Shown here piece after piece: positions 23,159 through 35,306 of a stretch of DNA of 64,000 bases (the stretch's first letter is position 1; each line of letters opens with the position of its first letter). A program made the translations under genes and the position numbers. This DNA is from Pseudoneurospora amorphoporcata (lineage: Eukaryota; Ascomycota; Sordariomycetes; Sordariales; Sordariaceae): the NCBI GenBank assembly GCA_033297205.1, contig MU859087.1, forward strand, positions 181,658 to 245,657. The letters are read 5' to 3'. The notes beneath the pieces were generated by a model. It ran no database searches, had not been told where the DNA came from, and worked only from the letters and a program-made list of their open reading frames with translations.

Positions 23159-24898
23159 TCTTGGGGCCGCGACATCACCCACCTCTCACGACTGTTTCAC
23201 TGTCATGATATCCCGCATACACTTCGGCCTGCCGCTTCATTCCTTCTTTCTCTGTTTCCATTTGTTCATCTTCTAATCATACCCTCCTAATCCTGCGGGA
23301 GGATCCCCTCGCAAGCCAACAGACTCTTTTCAGACCACTTCATAGACGGATGGGTTTTGCTAGATATCTGTTGGCAGCCTAAGACGGTCGGTTTCCCGAA
23401 AAGCCGTTGTGGTCCGTCTTTTGAGACGGGGTTCGGTCGACTTTGTTCTTGAAAAGCTAATGCAGATGTAATTGGACCGGAGGAGTTTTTTTTTTTTTTT
23501 TGAGAATCTCTTATCTTCTTCACAATGGCAGCATGGTTCGAACAGATATATCATCTCATCTGCTTTGGAGAGTGGAGTTCCGAAAATATGAGGGAGAAAA
23601 AGAAAGATAATTCGTTAGCTGTCCCCCATTCAGATGTTCGCGGCGCAACAACAGTCTGGCCCTCGAGTCCCTTTTACGGCTGCGATTGCCCTCGCCTTCT
23701 CGACCGACCATCAGCGACGTCATGTCTCCGGTACCGTGGCTATCAAGTCGGTTAGGATGATGTGGCTGACGGACACGAGGCGCAATTCACAGCCGAGAAA
23801 CTCATAGAGGGATTGGATGGAGTCGGGTTTGAACTGTGCTCGCGACGCTAGGCGACGGGCAGCATATGCAAGTTGCAAAGGGGCGTAAGGGAACAGGCGG
23901 GAAATCTCACTTGGACGAAAAGCAACGAACGACCAGATATCCCACACAACACATGTATTTTATTAACTGCTTTCATCGGCGATCAGATGTCTTGATTTTC
24001 ATCGGGAATTCTTGTAGGAGGTTTTTCTTTTCACGGTTTACGGTCATACCCAACCCAACATTCCCGGCCGACATTTTCACTACTGGGCTCGCTTTCCAGC
24101 CACGGGGGTTCTTTCTCACCACATAAAACATACACACACTCAACGTGCACTTAGCCTCTCCTAGATAGTTATTTCTTAGCCTGTTTCTCTCTACCGCTTC
24201 AATGTGACCTGGCCGTTTTGCTCGGTGATGTGTCTGCCACGTGCCGAGCGTTTTTAAAAGTGACTTGGTCGCATGTATCAAGTCCATCCTTTCTCTCTGT
24301 AGCCAGACATTTGGCTTCTACGACGGCATTCAGTTCGGGTTCTCTGAGCACTGAGGTACTTCGTCTTCACGTCTTCGAATACCGATGAGAAAGAAATCTG
24401 TCTATGCCCCTTTTTATATCCATTCAGTTAATAGTAGTAATGATACATGTAGCGTACATCGATGCCGAATGGGGCAAGCAAAAAAAACACAGATTGTTCG
24501 GGTATTGCGGAACGAACAACTGAGTGCGCAAAATATGTACTGAAGTCAACTCAACTCGTCGGAGGTCGCAAGAACCGCCCGTCCGCCCACCACATTCTTA
24601 TCGAATCCGGGCCGGACTTTGACCACAAAACCCAAGTCGCAACAAGTGCATAAAGCACCCCATCATCCTTAGCCCAGCTTGATGAGATACCGAGGCAGCA
24701 AGTTGTATAGGAAGTGCCTTGTGGTTCCTTTCGGAACTCACATATCCCATGCGCACTCAGACACCAGAACGCGCGGAGTCCATTGTCTTTCCCGGATTCT
24801 GCGGCCGCCAAACGGTAGAGAGTGACTTCCATTTTTCCCCTCCTCTCCTCCTCCTTTTCCGCCACCTCCTAAGGCATCGGCCCTAATCGAACCCCCCT
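23159..24898. other. Intergenic between convergent septin and uS4m genes
   Basis: No gene recognised. A run of 17 T lies near 23488-23503. The 3' UTRs of both neighbours should lie here. Confidence 0.5.
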
Positions 24899-26528
24899 TT
24901 AACCTCTGCGCAAATACCAGTTGAACGCGAGCTGGTTGACAACGGGGCCGAAAGGGGACGGTACCTCGGACTCGCCGGGGCGCGCGACCGGGTGGCGGAG
25001 GTAGACGGCCGCGCAAATGTTCTGGTTGACCTCAAGATAGCGGGGAATAAACGCGAAGGCGGACATGTAGTTGCGCGGCCTCCAGGGGGTCATGTACGGC
25101 TTGCTCGGGTCGATCTCGGTGTCCTCGTGCTCATCGTTGTACTCGATTACCTTCTTGAGCACCTGGCGCGACTGCTTGGTGAGCTTCTCGTTCAGCTCCT
25201 TGGCCGCGTCCTTCTGCTGGATCGCCTTGGAAGGGGATACCGCAAGGCGGTCGAGAAGCATCGTCAAGTCATCCACCACGTTACCGGTCGGCGTAACGGA
25301 CCCGTCGCGTCGCTGCGCTTGCTTGATGGCCGCCTTGATGTCGCGCTTCAAAGCGCGCAAGGCTTGCTTGCGCGTCGCGGAGAGCTGGTGGGATGGCGAG
25401 TCGGCGATGTGCTTGGCGTACTGCAGGAGACGCTGGAGCTGCAGGAGTTCGTACTTGCGATTCCAGGCCTCGTCGAACTTGGAGGTGTCGGCTTGCTTGT
25501 CCTTCTTGCCGGACTTGGAGGTTGCTTCTTGTGCGTCTCCTTCCTCGGCCCCCTCCGCCCCCGCACCTTCCTCTTCAGCGGCCTCCTGTGCTTCCTCCGC
25601 AAGCTCTTGCTTGGCGGCCTTCATGGCGGCGGCGAGAAGCTTCTTATCCTTGGGCGCACCGGTCGCATAGAGAACGCGCTCGACGTCGACCTGGAAGAGA
25701 TCGCCGGGGTTAAGGAGGTAACCGGGATGTTTCATCTGCAAGGGGAACGCGTGAGGTTAGCGCCGGATAAGCAACCTTGGTGTAGGTAACGATGTTGTGT
25801 CAACCGGGGTTGGAACGTTATGGTGGTGGTGTGTGTACATGCCTTCTTGCCGTTGACGGTGACGGCACCGTGCACAACCATCTGGCGGGCCTGTCTCGCA
25901 CTGCTGGCAAAGAGGGCTCTGAAGATGGCGATATCTAGGCGCCTCTCGAGAGGTGCAAAGGTCATTTGTTCGTACGGTGTGGTGACCTTCCTGCCCGGGT
26001 TGGCGATGACTCGCTTGGCAGGTTTTCCATCGTCTGTCTTCGCGTAGGCTGGGGGCTCTGAGAGGCCAGAACCGCGGCCGGCGGCTTGTTCGCTGCCGTC
26101 GTATTTGGCCATGTACGCCGGGTCCATGTTGACGACGGCCTGTAGGCGACGGCTAAACATGCGCGCCCATTTGCGTTCCTTGATGTGCTCTCCGTGGTAT
26201 GCTCGTGTCAAGGACTTGGCCTGCCATTTCTGCTGGAAGAATGTTCTGCGGGTATTGATAGCTGTTCGGGCTGTTGCCAAGTTGTACAGGTTATATTTGT
26301 TCCATGTCGGCCTGATGGGCTATTGAGAAGCAGAAGTACAAGCAAGATATGTCAGCAAGATCGGGAGCCGTGAGTGTTGAGTGTCGTGGCAGTGGGATTG
26401 GTAGGTAGGTCATGGGGCGGCGACGGCGACGATGGCGGCGGCAAACCCGGCGATGGCGGCACAGAACATCGAATAGGACATACCTGTTTCTTCAGACTGT
26501 GGTACTTGAACAACCTCCGGATCTTCAT
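24899..26528 (-). CDS. nam9: Mitochondrial small-subunit ribosomal protein uS4m (Nam9)
   Basis: Three exons: 26484-26528, 25843-26319 and 24899-25735, giving 452 residues. The start MKIRRLFKYHSLKKQ joins PIRPTWNKYNLYNLA, the usual beginning of fungal Nam9. The S4 RNA-binding domain is RRLDIAIFRALFASSARQAR followed by MVVHGAVTVNGKK and, after intron 2, MKHPGYLLNPGDLFQVD. The second intron (25736-25842) has a GC donor (AAG|GCATGT) and an ordinary CAG acceptor; the GC donor keeps phase 0 and the conserved NGKK-MKHPGY junction, while the nearest GT donor breaks the frame. A large charged insert (about 215-280) and a C-terminal extension ending in FNWYLRRG are typical of the fungal protein. It is needed for assembly of the 37S subunit. 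A run of 14 C lies in the leader 15 nt upstream of the ATG. Confidence 0.9.
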
Positions 26529-27390
26529 GTTGGGTGCGTGTCGGGGGGGGGGGGGGCTTCGGGGATTCGGATCGGACTGCAGGCCCCGTGATTTTGGCGA
26601 AGTGGACGGACCGGTTCGGCGCAGGTTGTTTGGAGATTGTCGAGTCCGGAGCGGTCCGTGGCACCTAGCAGCACTGCCAACGAGGGGAGCTTCCCGGGAC
26701 CCTTCCACCTCTTATCGGGCGCCGTCCTCCGAAAATTATTTCAGACCCGAATTGGAGCACGCGTTCGCCCATTGGTCGCATTCACGTGAGGAGCTCGGGC
26801 CACTGTGCGTATGAACTCCAGGCCGGATGGTGGGGAACTGGCAGGCACAAGACACGGGAGCTAGAGTGCATGCGGTATAGCTCCACCGGATTGGGGATGC
26901 AAGTGGAGTGGGGCTAGAAGCAGGAGTGAGCGGTAAATGCTGGCACAAAATGTTCAAAAGCCAAAGGCGGCTGGAGCTCGGTGGGGCTGGTTGTGGTATT
27001 GCTTGTTCGTTTTTTTTTTGGCGCCGAGGGGATGGGGAAGGTTTGACGAGCCCCCCAAGTACCTGACTTACTAGTACACTACACGTCCTGGGCCTTGGTG
27101 AATGGCCGTCTTTCCTGTCGCGTCGATCAACAAGCAACCTGCACTAACACCAACTCCCCCACCTTGCAACAACATTTTGCACCTACGGCCCCAAAACTGG
27201 AGTGCACCTGAATGACCCACTAAATAATTTCGTCGTTTTGCTGGCCTGCTTGGTCCCCAGTCTCCAGTGCACTTTCTACATTTTCATCAGCCATCCACCA
27301 TCATCTTTTCTCCATTTAGACGGTCGATTGTCTCTCTAGCCGCTTGTACTCGACCTTTTCAAATACAGCCAGCCCAACCCGATCTTCGTC
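26529..27390. promoter_or_regulatory. Divergent promoter region, uS4m / La
   Basis: The 862 bp between the start codons of two translation-related genes. Contains the poly-C (plus strand poly-G) tract at 26543-26556 inside the uS4m leader and a T-run at 27010-27019. Confidence 0.5.
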
Positions 27391-28659
27391 ATGAGCGACA
27401 CCACTGCCAACACTGAGGCTGCGCCTGCCATTGCGCCTGCCGTCGAGAATGTTCAGACCGAGGTCCAACCCAAGGCCGTAGAGGCCCCCGTCGCTGAGGC
27501 TGCCCCCGCCGCCGAGGAGGCGCCCAAGACCGAGGATGCCAGCAAGGAGGAGGAGGAGGAGAAGAAGCCCGAGGCTACCAAGTCTATCGACCGCGCCGAC
27601 TACAAGAACAACAGAAAATACGATCCTTCGACCCAGCCCGTCACTGACGATCCCAACAAGATCCGCAGCCAGGTACGCCCAGATAATAAAATCGGCATGT
27701 CCCATACCACTGTGTCTAACAGATAGTTCTTAGGTTGAGTTCTACTTCAGCGACAGCAATCTTCCCACTGATAAGTTCATGTGGGAGACGACCGGCGGCG
27801 TGGAGAACAAGCCCGTTTCGCTCAAGACCATCTGCAGCTTCAAGCGCATGCAGATGTTTCAGCCCTACTCGGCCGTCGTTGCCGCGTTGAAGGAGAGCGC
27901 CTTCTTGGAGGTGTCTGGCGAGGAGGGCCAGGAGACGGTCAAGCGCAAGAAGGCTTACACTTCGTCCACTGAGGCGCAAAAGGCCCGTCTGGCTGCCAGC
28001 GTTTACGTCAAGGGTTTTGGCAAAGAGACCGCGTCTACTCAGTTCGATGTTGAGGCTTTCTTCACCAAGTTCGGTCAGGTCAACCTGGTGAAGCTGAGGC
28101 GCAATGAGGAGAACACATTCAAGGGCTCGGTCTTCGTTGAGTTCAAGACCGAAGAGGAGGCCAACAACTTTGTTGCCCTGAACCCCGCCCCCAAGTGGCA
28201 GGACCAAGAGCTCGTCATCAAGAAGAAGAAGGACTACCTGGACGAGAAGACCCAGCTCATTAAGGAGGGCAAGATGGAGCCCGGTACCAGCAAGAAAAGG
28301 ATCTTCTTCGAGGGCAGCATCAAGGGCGCTGACCGTGGTCGTGGACGTGGCGGCCGCAGCGGTGGCGACAAGGGTGACTGGAAGTCGCGGCGTGACAACG
28401 ACCAGAGGAACGGTTTCAAGGGCGGTCGTGGCCGTGGAAGGGGTGGCCGCGGTGGCCGTGGCGGCCGTGGTGGTCGTGACAACCGTGACCGCAACAACGA
28501 GTAAGTAACAACCATCCGATAACTGGGTCTCGAACGTTGACTAACGTAAGGTACAGCAGCAACAACAACAAGCGTGCCCGTGAGGATGATGGAGACAAGA
28601 GTGCCGAGCCAGCGGCGAAGAAGGTCGACACTAAGACTGAGGCTGCTGCGCAGCAATAG
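27391..28659 (+). CDS. La protein (Lhp1/SSB), RNA polymerase III transcript chaperone
   Basis: Three exons: 27391-27672, 27734-28500 and 28557-28659, giving 383 residues. After an Ala/Glu-rich acidic start, the La motif begins near residue 80 and contains QVEFYFSDSNLPTDKFMWE across intron 1. An RRM follows with SVYVKGF (RNP2, about 182-189) and KGSVFVEF (RNP1, about 224-231). The C-terminus is an RGG box made of GRGRGGRGGRGG-type repeats (about 305-345), then a short basic tail that could be a nuclear signal. La binds the UUU-OH 3' ends of nascent polymerase III transcripts. The RGG tail in place of a second RRM differs from the animal protein. The last intron (56 nt) splits codon GA|C; if it is retained, translation stops directly after the RGG box (GAG TAA), so a truncated form is possible. 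Confidence 0.9.
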
Positions 28660-30487
28660 GAGGCCGGCGTTGGTGTGCTCCAAGTGCTGGGCCGTACAGA
28701 CTGATGACTTGTTCCTGATGAATCATTCTTGAGGCTGTAAAATATTCGGACGGCGTTACATGGGTGGTGTTTAGTTTTACACTTAAAAGGGCAGGGATTT
28801 CGTACTACAACATCCGATCTGGACCTTGATAGCGTGCTGTGGTAATTGCATGCAAGTATATACATAGTATAAAGGCTGCGGTCTTAGAAGTTACATTATA
28901 TTAGCTCTACTAGACGAGAGTTGATTATATGGATCACTAGGTACTTCATGATATCAGAGCCTTATGCTTGTTGAACCCTGAAGGAATTGGTAGTTGCGGT
29001 CTCTGATAGCTCAAAAACCTCTCTTATTGGATCATGTGCCGATACCTAAACGGCGCGGTCATTTGATGGCGTGGTTAGACAATGAGACAGTCTCGAGCGC
29101 TTTGGGAAAACAGCCATCATTTACTGAATAGAGGTAATTAATTTGCTTCCGATCTAGGCTTTTCACGCCGAGGACATTTATGATATCGTTTCAGAGAACA
29201 ATTCGCCGTTGATCAACTTGGATTCTATGGTACTATGTACGTCGGGTCGCAGTCGGCTATCAGGACGGGGTGAGCATATGATGTAAAAGATGGAGTTCTA
29301 GAACTACCTCTACTGGTAGTGTTTGACGGAACGAATGCACAGTGCTCGAGACCTTCTGAAACTTGGAACGTACCGCCCGTTCGACCAATGGTATTGCCGA
29401 GAAAACCTCAGCGTGGGCAATAGGTAGGTAATCTGGATTATCAAGGTACCTTAAGTACCTAACATCCTCATTACAGCGTAAAGACAACTGAAGACATTTA
29501 CAACTAGCAACCACCTACCTCTACATAGGTAGAGACATAAAGCTGCCTACGCACTACAAATTGTCGTTTATTGTTGCCCATTTTTTTTATCTTATACATG
29601 AACGGTCAGTTCCATGGAGTGTTAGCAGCCCTGTCTCTCCATTTTGAGTACTACCACGAAGCGTAAAGCCGACTGCTTCAAATGCCTGCGTACACAAAAA
29701 TATCAACTGCTTGGGTAGGGTACCTACGGAAACAGCAGGTACCAGCCGACGTCCAAAGTCTAGATTTCTTGGGGTTTGGGTTCACAGTTCACAGTTCAAA
29801 CTTCGCTTCCATTATATTGTTCAGCAACCACTTCACGTCCAACGGGGAACGGGAGAACGGTCCCACGGGCTTATCCGTCAGCCTTTTAGTTTCCCAGAGC
29901 CGCCCGTCTGCTTGTTTGAACGTCCTGCTTGCGCCGGCGTTTACTGATCGCTTGTTTCGGTCTCTTATCCTCTTTTCACCCAGCCTTGGTCGCTAGACTA
30001 GAGAGCCATCTTCACCAACTCGGCCGCCCTCATCGCCATCACTGTTGTTGCTTTGCCCTTCTCCAAATCCCTACCCTGGACCACCCCGGATCTCCTTGCC
30101 TCTGTTGGGCTATCTCGACCAACGTCCACGCTGCGGATCTCGGGTGAGGGCCGTGGAGCTCTGTTGCCGACCTCGACAGGCTTCGCAGACGTTTTCACTG
30201 TTGGAATACAAAGCCCGTGGTTTGCGACCTGGATAACCGTTCGAGAGATTCCCCGTTGCTTCAGTCGTACACGGTCTTCAGTCTAACACCGGACCCTGAG
30301 AGCTGAGACCCCGGCCGATTCCCCGCAATCCCCCCACTTGACCCTGGTACAGCAGAACCCGTTCAGCCAGACGGTAGCAGGTGTCACGAGTTCGTGTCGA
30401 GTCCTACTTGCTGTCACAGTCGGCGCCCTTGCGAGAGCCACTATCACGGCTCGTACTTGTTGGTTTACTAAAAGTACTCACCGGCAA
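28660..30487. other. Intergenic and 5' leader of the nit-4-like gene
   Basis: No gene recognised. The frame of the nit-4-like gene is open upstream from 30338, but only non-ATG codons precede the ATG at 30488. ATG-started short ORFs (for example 29682) could be upstream ORFs in a long leader. Confidence 0.45.
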
Positions 30488-33400
30488 ATGAACAGCCCGG
30501 ATGTTCGAATGATGTCCTCTCAGGATGCGCCAGGCTCAGCCGGACTCACCCCCGACAACATCGCCGCTTCGTTACCGTCCAAGAAGAAGTCCAGGCGAGG
30601 CGCTGACCCTGCCAACCAAAAGCGAAGATGTGTAAGCACGGCCTGCATCGCCTGTCGCAGGAGGAAGTCCAAGTGTGACGGCGCGCTTCCGACCTGCGCG
30701 GCCTGTGCCAGTGTCTACGGTACCGAGTGCATCTATGACCCCAACTCGGATCACCGCCGCAAAGGCGTCTACCGGGAGAAGAACGATACCATGAAAGCCC
30801 AGAACGCCACGCTGCAGATTCTAATAGAGGCCATTTTGAACGCTTCCGAGGAAGATGTCCCCGACATTGTGAGGAGGATTCGTACCTGTGACGACCTTGA
30901 CGCAGTAGCCGAGTCCATTCGCAGGAATGAGAAGAACATGGCAGCAATCAACGACCACGATTACAGCGATGAGCCTACTCAACTTGGAGACGATTCTACC
31001 AACCAAGCCGTTGAAGGCGAGAGGGACCTGGCCCGCAAGATGGGAGAGCTGCGTATCGAAAATGGTTCTGTCCGGTTTATCGGCGGCACCTCGCATCTTA
31101 TATATCTCGGTGAACCGACAGATGCCCCTGAAGAACCAGAGCTTGAAACTCACCTGTCGACCTGCGATGAAAATCCAGTCACCACCTGGACAGAGGTTAC
31201 CAAGGATCCGCAGCTAATAATTCATCTCATCAACATGTACTTCAACTGGCACTACCCCTACTTCACCACTCTGTCTAGGAGTTTGTTTTACCGGGATTTC
31301 ATCCAAGGAAAACCGGTTGGTCAACCACGCTCCACAGTTTACTGTTCGTCGCTGTTGGTTAATGCCATGCTTGCGCTTGGCTGCCACTTCACAAGCGTCG
31401 ACGGTGCCTTTGCGGTACCTGGGGACAGCAGGACAAAGGGTGACCACTTCTTCGCCGAGGCCAAGAGACTGATCGTTCAAAACGACGAGTATGAAAAACC
31501 AAGGCTCACTACCGTGCAAGCTTTGGCGCTTATGTCAGTGCGAGAAGCAGGCTGCGGGCGGGAAGCGAAAGGCTGGGTATACAGCGGCATGAGCTTCAGA
31601 ATGGCCCAAGACATTGGCCTAAACCTAGACATTGGATCGCTGGATGAAAAGGAAGTTGATGCGCGGAGGATCACGTTTTGGGGTTGCTTTCTGTTTGACA
31701 AGTGCTGGTCAAACTATCTGGGAAGGCTACCACAGCTCCCCAAAAACACCTATAACGTTCCGAAGTATGATGTGTTTCCAGACGAAGATTCTGAGCTGTG
31801 GTCCCCCTATACCGATGCAGGCTTCGACCAGTCATGCAAGCAGCCATCTCGGACACGGGCTATAGGCTTACAGTTGTCAAAACTCTGCGAGATCAGCAGT
31901 GATCTCTTACTATTCTTCTACCACCCAAGTCACATTGGAAGGTCGAGCGGCAAGTCAGCTGAGCTCAAAAAGCTTAGCGAACTTCATCTGCGTCTGGAGG
32001 ACTGGAGGACGGAGCTGCCAAAGGAATTCGAACCCAAAGATGGGCAGTTACCCAATGTCATTCTCATGCAGTAGGTTTTTCGCCTTTTACTTCAATACTG
32101 ACCGAGATTGGGCGGAGTTACTGACCACTTGACAGTATGTTTTATCACCTACAATATATCCATCTCTTCCGGCCCTTTTTGAAGTACACAAAGGAAGCCT
32201 CGCCGCTCGAAAAGGTCCAGCCCCGAAGGATATGCACAACTAACGCCAATAGCATATCCAAACTCATGCGGCTTTACAAAAAGCTGTATAACCTCCGACA
32301 AATATGTAACATTGCCGTGTACATGCTACACTCCGCCTGTACGATACACATGCTTAACCTGCCAGAAAAGACCGCAAAGCGAGATATAACCCACGGAGTT
32401 AAACAGTTGGAGGAGATGGCTGAAGACTGGCCATGTGCGCGGAGAACGTTGGGTATTATCAGCGTTCTGGCTCGAAAGTGGAATGTAGAACTACCCGAGG
32501 AGGCCGCAGTCGTTTTGAAAAGGACAGACGAAAAGTACGGAATGTTCAGCACTTCCGAGGTCCCATCACCCAACAGGACGGCCCCATCCCTCGCTCCATC
32601 CTCGCCAGCACTACCTTACTCCCCCCAAGCGTCTCTCCTTCTTTCAGCATCCGCCGCTACAGTACTGGAACACCAACCGTACAGTCCAATTACGCTATGT
32701 AGCCATCCGACGCCTCCGCATCTTGCCCCTGAGAGTCTATCCGATGCCGGAATGTCACCCGATCTCGTCGCCTTCTCCGACCTGCCTGGGTCATCAGCTC
32801 CGCTTATCCCACAACAACATGAAAATATGCAGGCTATGCCTGGCTTAAGCCAAAACCACATGCTTCATCAACACCAACATCACCAGCATCATCAACATCA
32901 CCACCTACAAAGCCAACAACATCAACCCCAGCAGCCACACCACAACCACATGAACTACCAGCAGCAGCAACAGCAACAGCAGCAGCACAACTTGCTCACC
33001 CACCCGATAAGCGCCTCATCTATATCCATGAGCGACACTCTGGCCACCATCACCGCATGGGGTATGCCGACCTCTTCACCGGGCAGCAGCAACAACATAT
33101 CCCAACCCTCCCAACATCAAAACCAGCAACACTATCCCACCGCTGGCGGCCCAGTAACCACGAGCACTGTGAACCATCCTGCGGCGGCAACGGCGGCGCA
33201 AACGTTTACTCCAGTTCAACTACAAGCAAACACCCTGGCCACTACGGCGAATAACCACAACAGGAACAACAAGAGCATCGGAAGACACGTAAGCCCCGGC
33301 TCGATCTACGCCATCGACGGACAGGACTGGTACCTGAAGGACGGCGTAACCTGGCAGCAAGGGTTTCAGGGTTGGGATTTGGAGGGCGGTGGTGGAGCGG

Positions 33401-33732
33401 TAACGGCTACAAACACTGGTAGTAGGCCGCCTTCTATTGCTATTGGTGACGTAGGAGATGGAGGAGGAGGTTCTGCTAGTGGCATGACGGGGTTAGCTGC
33501 GCAGACACAGCAGCAACAGCAGCATCAAGCTAATGCTAACATGTTCGCTTTCCATCACGGGACAGAAAGAGGAGGGAATAGAGTCGATTCAACGGGTATG
33601 GGAATGGCGACGGTAGGAGGTGGAGGAGGAGGGTTCGATCCGATGGGTGGATCGGGGTTGATGGATGAGCTGGTCGGTCTTGAGGGTTTGGGCAGTCTGG
33701 AAGGCTTGGGACATTTACCTGGGTTAGATTGA
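30488..33732 (+). CDS. nit-4: Zn2Cys6 activator of nitrate assimilation, NIT-4/NirA type
   Basis: Two exons, 30488-32070 and 32136-33732, giving 1059 residues. The binuclear cluster has Cys53, 56, 63, 70, 73 and 81 (CIACRRRKSKCDG ... CAACASVYGTEC), followed by HRRKGVYREK and a short coiled coil for dimerisation. The fungal-specific transcription factor middle domain occupies about 240-620, with HLINMYFNWHYPYF, and runs across the intron through NVILMHMFYHLQYIHLFRP. The last 400 residues are low complexity: His/Gln repeats near 32850-32990, a run of nine Gln, then Gly-rich blocks. NIT-4/NirA activates nitrate and nitrite reductase genes together with the GATA factor NIT-2/AreA; N. crassa NIT-4 is also about 1,090 residues with a polyglutamine activation region. 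The start at 30488 is the first ATG of the frame; a second ATG pair at 30509-30514 is possible. Confidence 0.85.
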
Positions 33733-34269
33733 GTTTGTTCTTTCTCACAGTTTTCGAATCGAAGAAATCAAGAAAAAAGGAGTGAACGGGTGGAGTGGGA
33801 TGAAGATATATACACATATATACCCATTGGAGAAAGTAAATGCGACAGACATATTCCATCAAGATTGTTTTTTCGCTACAAAAACCTGTCCATAATGGGT
33901 TGTTCACATGCCTTGGGTGTTTCTCAGTTTGGATATTATCACGGGGGATAGCCAAGAGCAGGGTAGGTAGTAGGTTGAGATATGTGTAATTGCACGAAGG
34001 AAGAAAGAGGAAAGGTGAAAGTTGTGCCCAGATGACCAGCCTTATATGGGCGTTCTGGTCAGTCATCTGGCAGTGTTGTGGTAGTCTCAGCAGCGACCAC
34101 AACACTGGCACAAGCACGTGAATGGCAGTATGCCAATCACGTGCAGTCACAAGCTAAGCCTGTGACAGATATACTCACAATCGTAGAAGACTTTCAGAAG
34201 GGAACTTGGTTGCCAATTCAACTGATATCCAAATACTCAGTCGTTATCTCAGCGCTCAGACCACCTTGA
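33733..34269. other. 3' flank of nit-4-like gene with inverted-repeat cluster
   Basis: No gene. The first 300 bp should hold the 3' UTR. From 34029 to 34166 four inverted repeats follow each other, annotated separately. Confidence 0.5.
34029..34166. repeat. Cluster of four short inverted repeats
   Basis: Arms read directly: 34029-34039 with 34055-34069 (CAGATGACCAG against CTGGTCagTCATCTG, 2-nt interruption); 34068-34082 with 34096-34110 (15-nt arms, one mismatch, 13-nt spacer); 34115-34127 with 34131-34143 (CACGTG outer and TGGCA inner arms, one mismatch, 3-nt loop); 34146-34151 with 34161-34166 (GTCACA/TGTGAC). Function unknown. Confidence 0.75.
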
Positions 34270-34906
34270 GCTCTCGGGCCCGTGCACTATTTCCGTTACT
34301 GCACATTTAATGATTTTATCGATAAATTGATTTGAAATTCCATTCTGGGCAATATTTGGCCCTTCGTTTAAGGAGGTCTGAGTTTAGTACGTAATCTGAA
34401 TCGTGTATACTTTTACAAACTACCCAATCGTTAACTTTCAATACTATAACTTCATTAAAATATATTGTATTATAATAATTTTGGTATAATTATAGTCGCG
34501 TAAACGAACTTTATCTAACAGTACTATTCTCTTACTGCTAATATAGATAATAAGTCCTAAAACGAAAATACGCAATTTATATACAATTTCCTTGCATATC
34601 TTTATTATCGGAATCGCTTTCGATAAGGATAACCGTAATACCAACGCACTTCTTTAATAATTAGTGAATCTTCTAGCCTTTTTACTACTTCTTCCACTAT
34701 TGAAGTCCTAGAATATATATAAGAGTTAGAATAGCTAAAATACGTAGAGGATAATAACGAAGATAATGACGAAGATGACGACGATTCTAATAAAGAAGAT
34801 TTTAATAATAATAAATATAATATTATTTAGGTAATCTAAAATCTCTTCGTAAGATTTCATTCGAAGGCTTATTCTCGTATAAGATAAGTAGTAAAGTAAG
34901 GGAAGG

Positions 34907-35306
34907 TGTTACGAACTTAAGCGAGTTCGCGGGCTAACCAGGCCTGGGAACACAAGCTGCCAAAAAGGGGTTAGGCTATACGACCATAGGTCTAGGGCAG
35001 GCTCACGATGCAAAGTAGGCTCACGGTCAGCACGAGTGAGCCAGGCTCACGACAACAGAAGTGAGCCACGACCATGGAGGTGAGCCGGGGCTTACTACAT
35101 TACGAAGGAGCATCTGGAGCATGCAGTATAAAGGGACTACAGGAGAACTCAGATTGTCAGATAGTTCGACAGTAGTCAATTGATCTTTATCACCGAGATA
35201 CGTATAACGCTACCATACTTGTGAACCTTTTAGCTTTACTGAATAGCACTGATAGTCTTTACCTTCAGCTATCCTACTTAGGCAGATCAGACTGCCGTTC
35301 GTCACA
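34907..35306. mobile_element. Solo LTR 1 (retrotransposon)
   Basis: 400 bp beginning TGTTACGAACTTAAGCG and ending TTCGTCACA, i.e. TG...CA. It is flanked by a perfect 5-bp duplication GAAGG (34902-34906 and 35307-35311), as left by LTR-element integrase. A TATAAAG at 35127 marks a probable promoter; the 180 bp from there to the end match LTR 2 closely. The upstream half (U3) carries several GGCTCAC/GTGAGCC units in both directions. Internal retrotransposon sequence is absent, so this is a recombination scar. Orientation by TATA box is plus. Confidence 0.88.
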
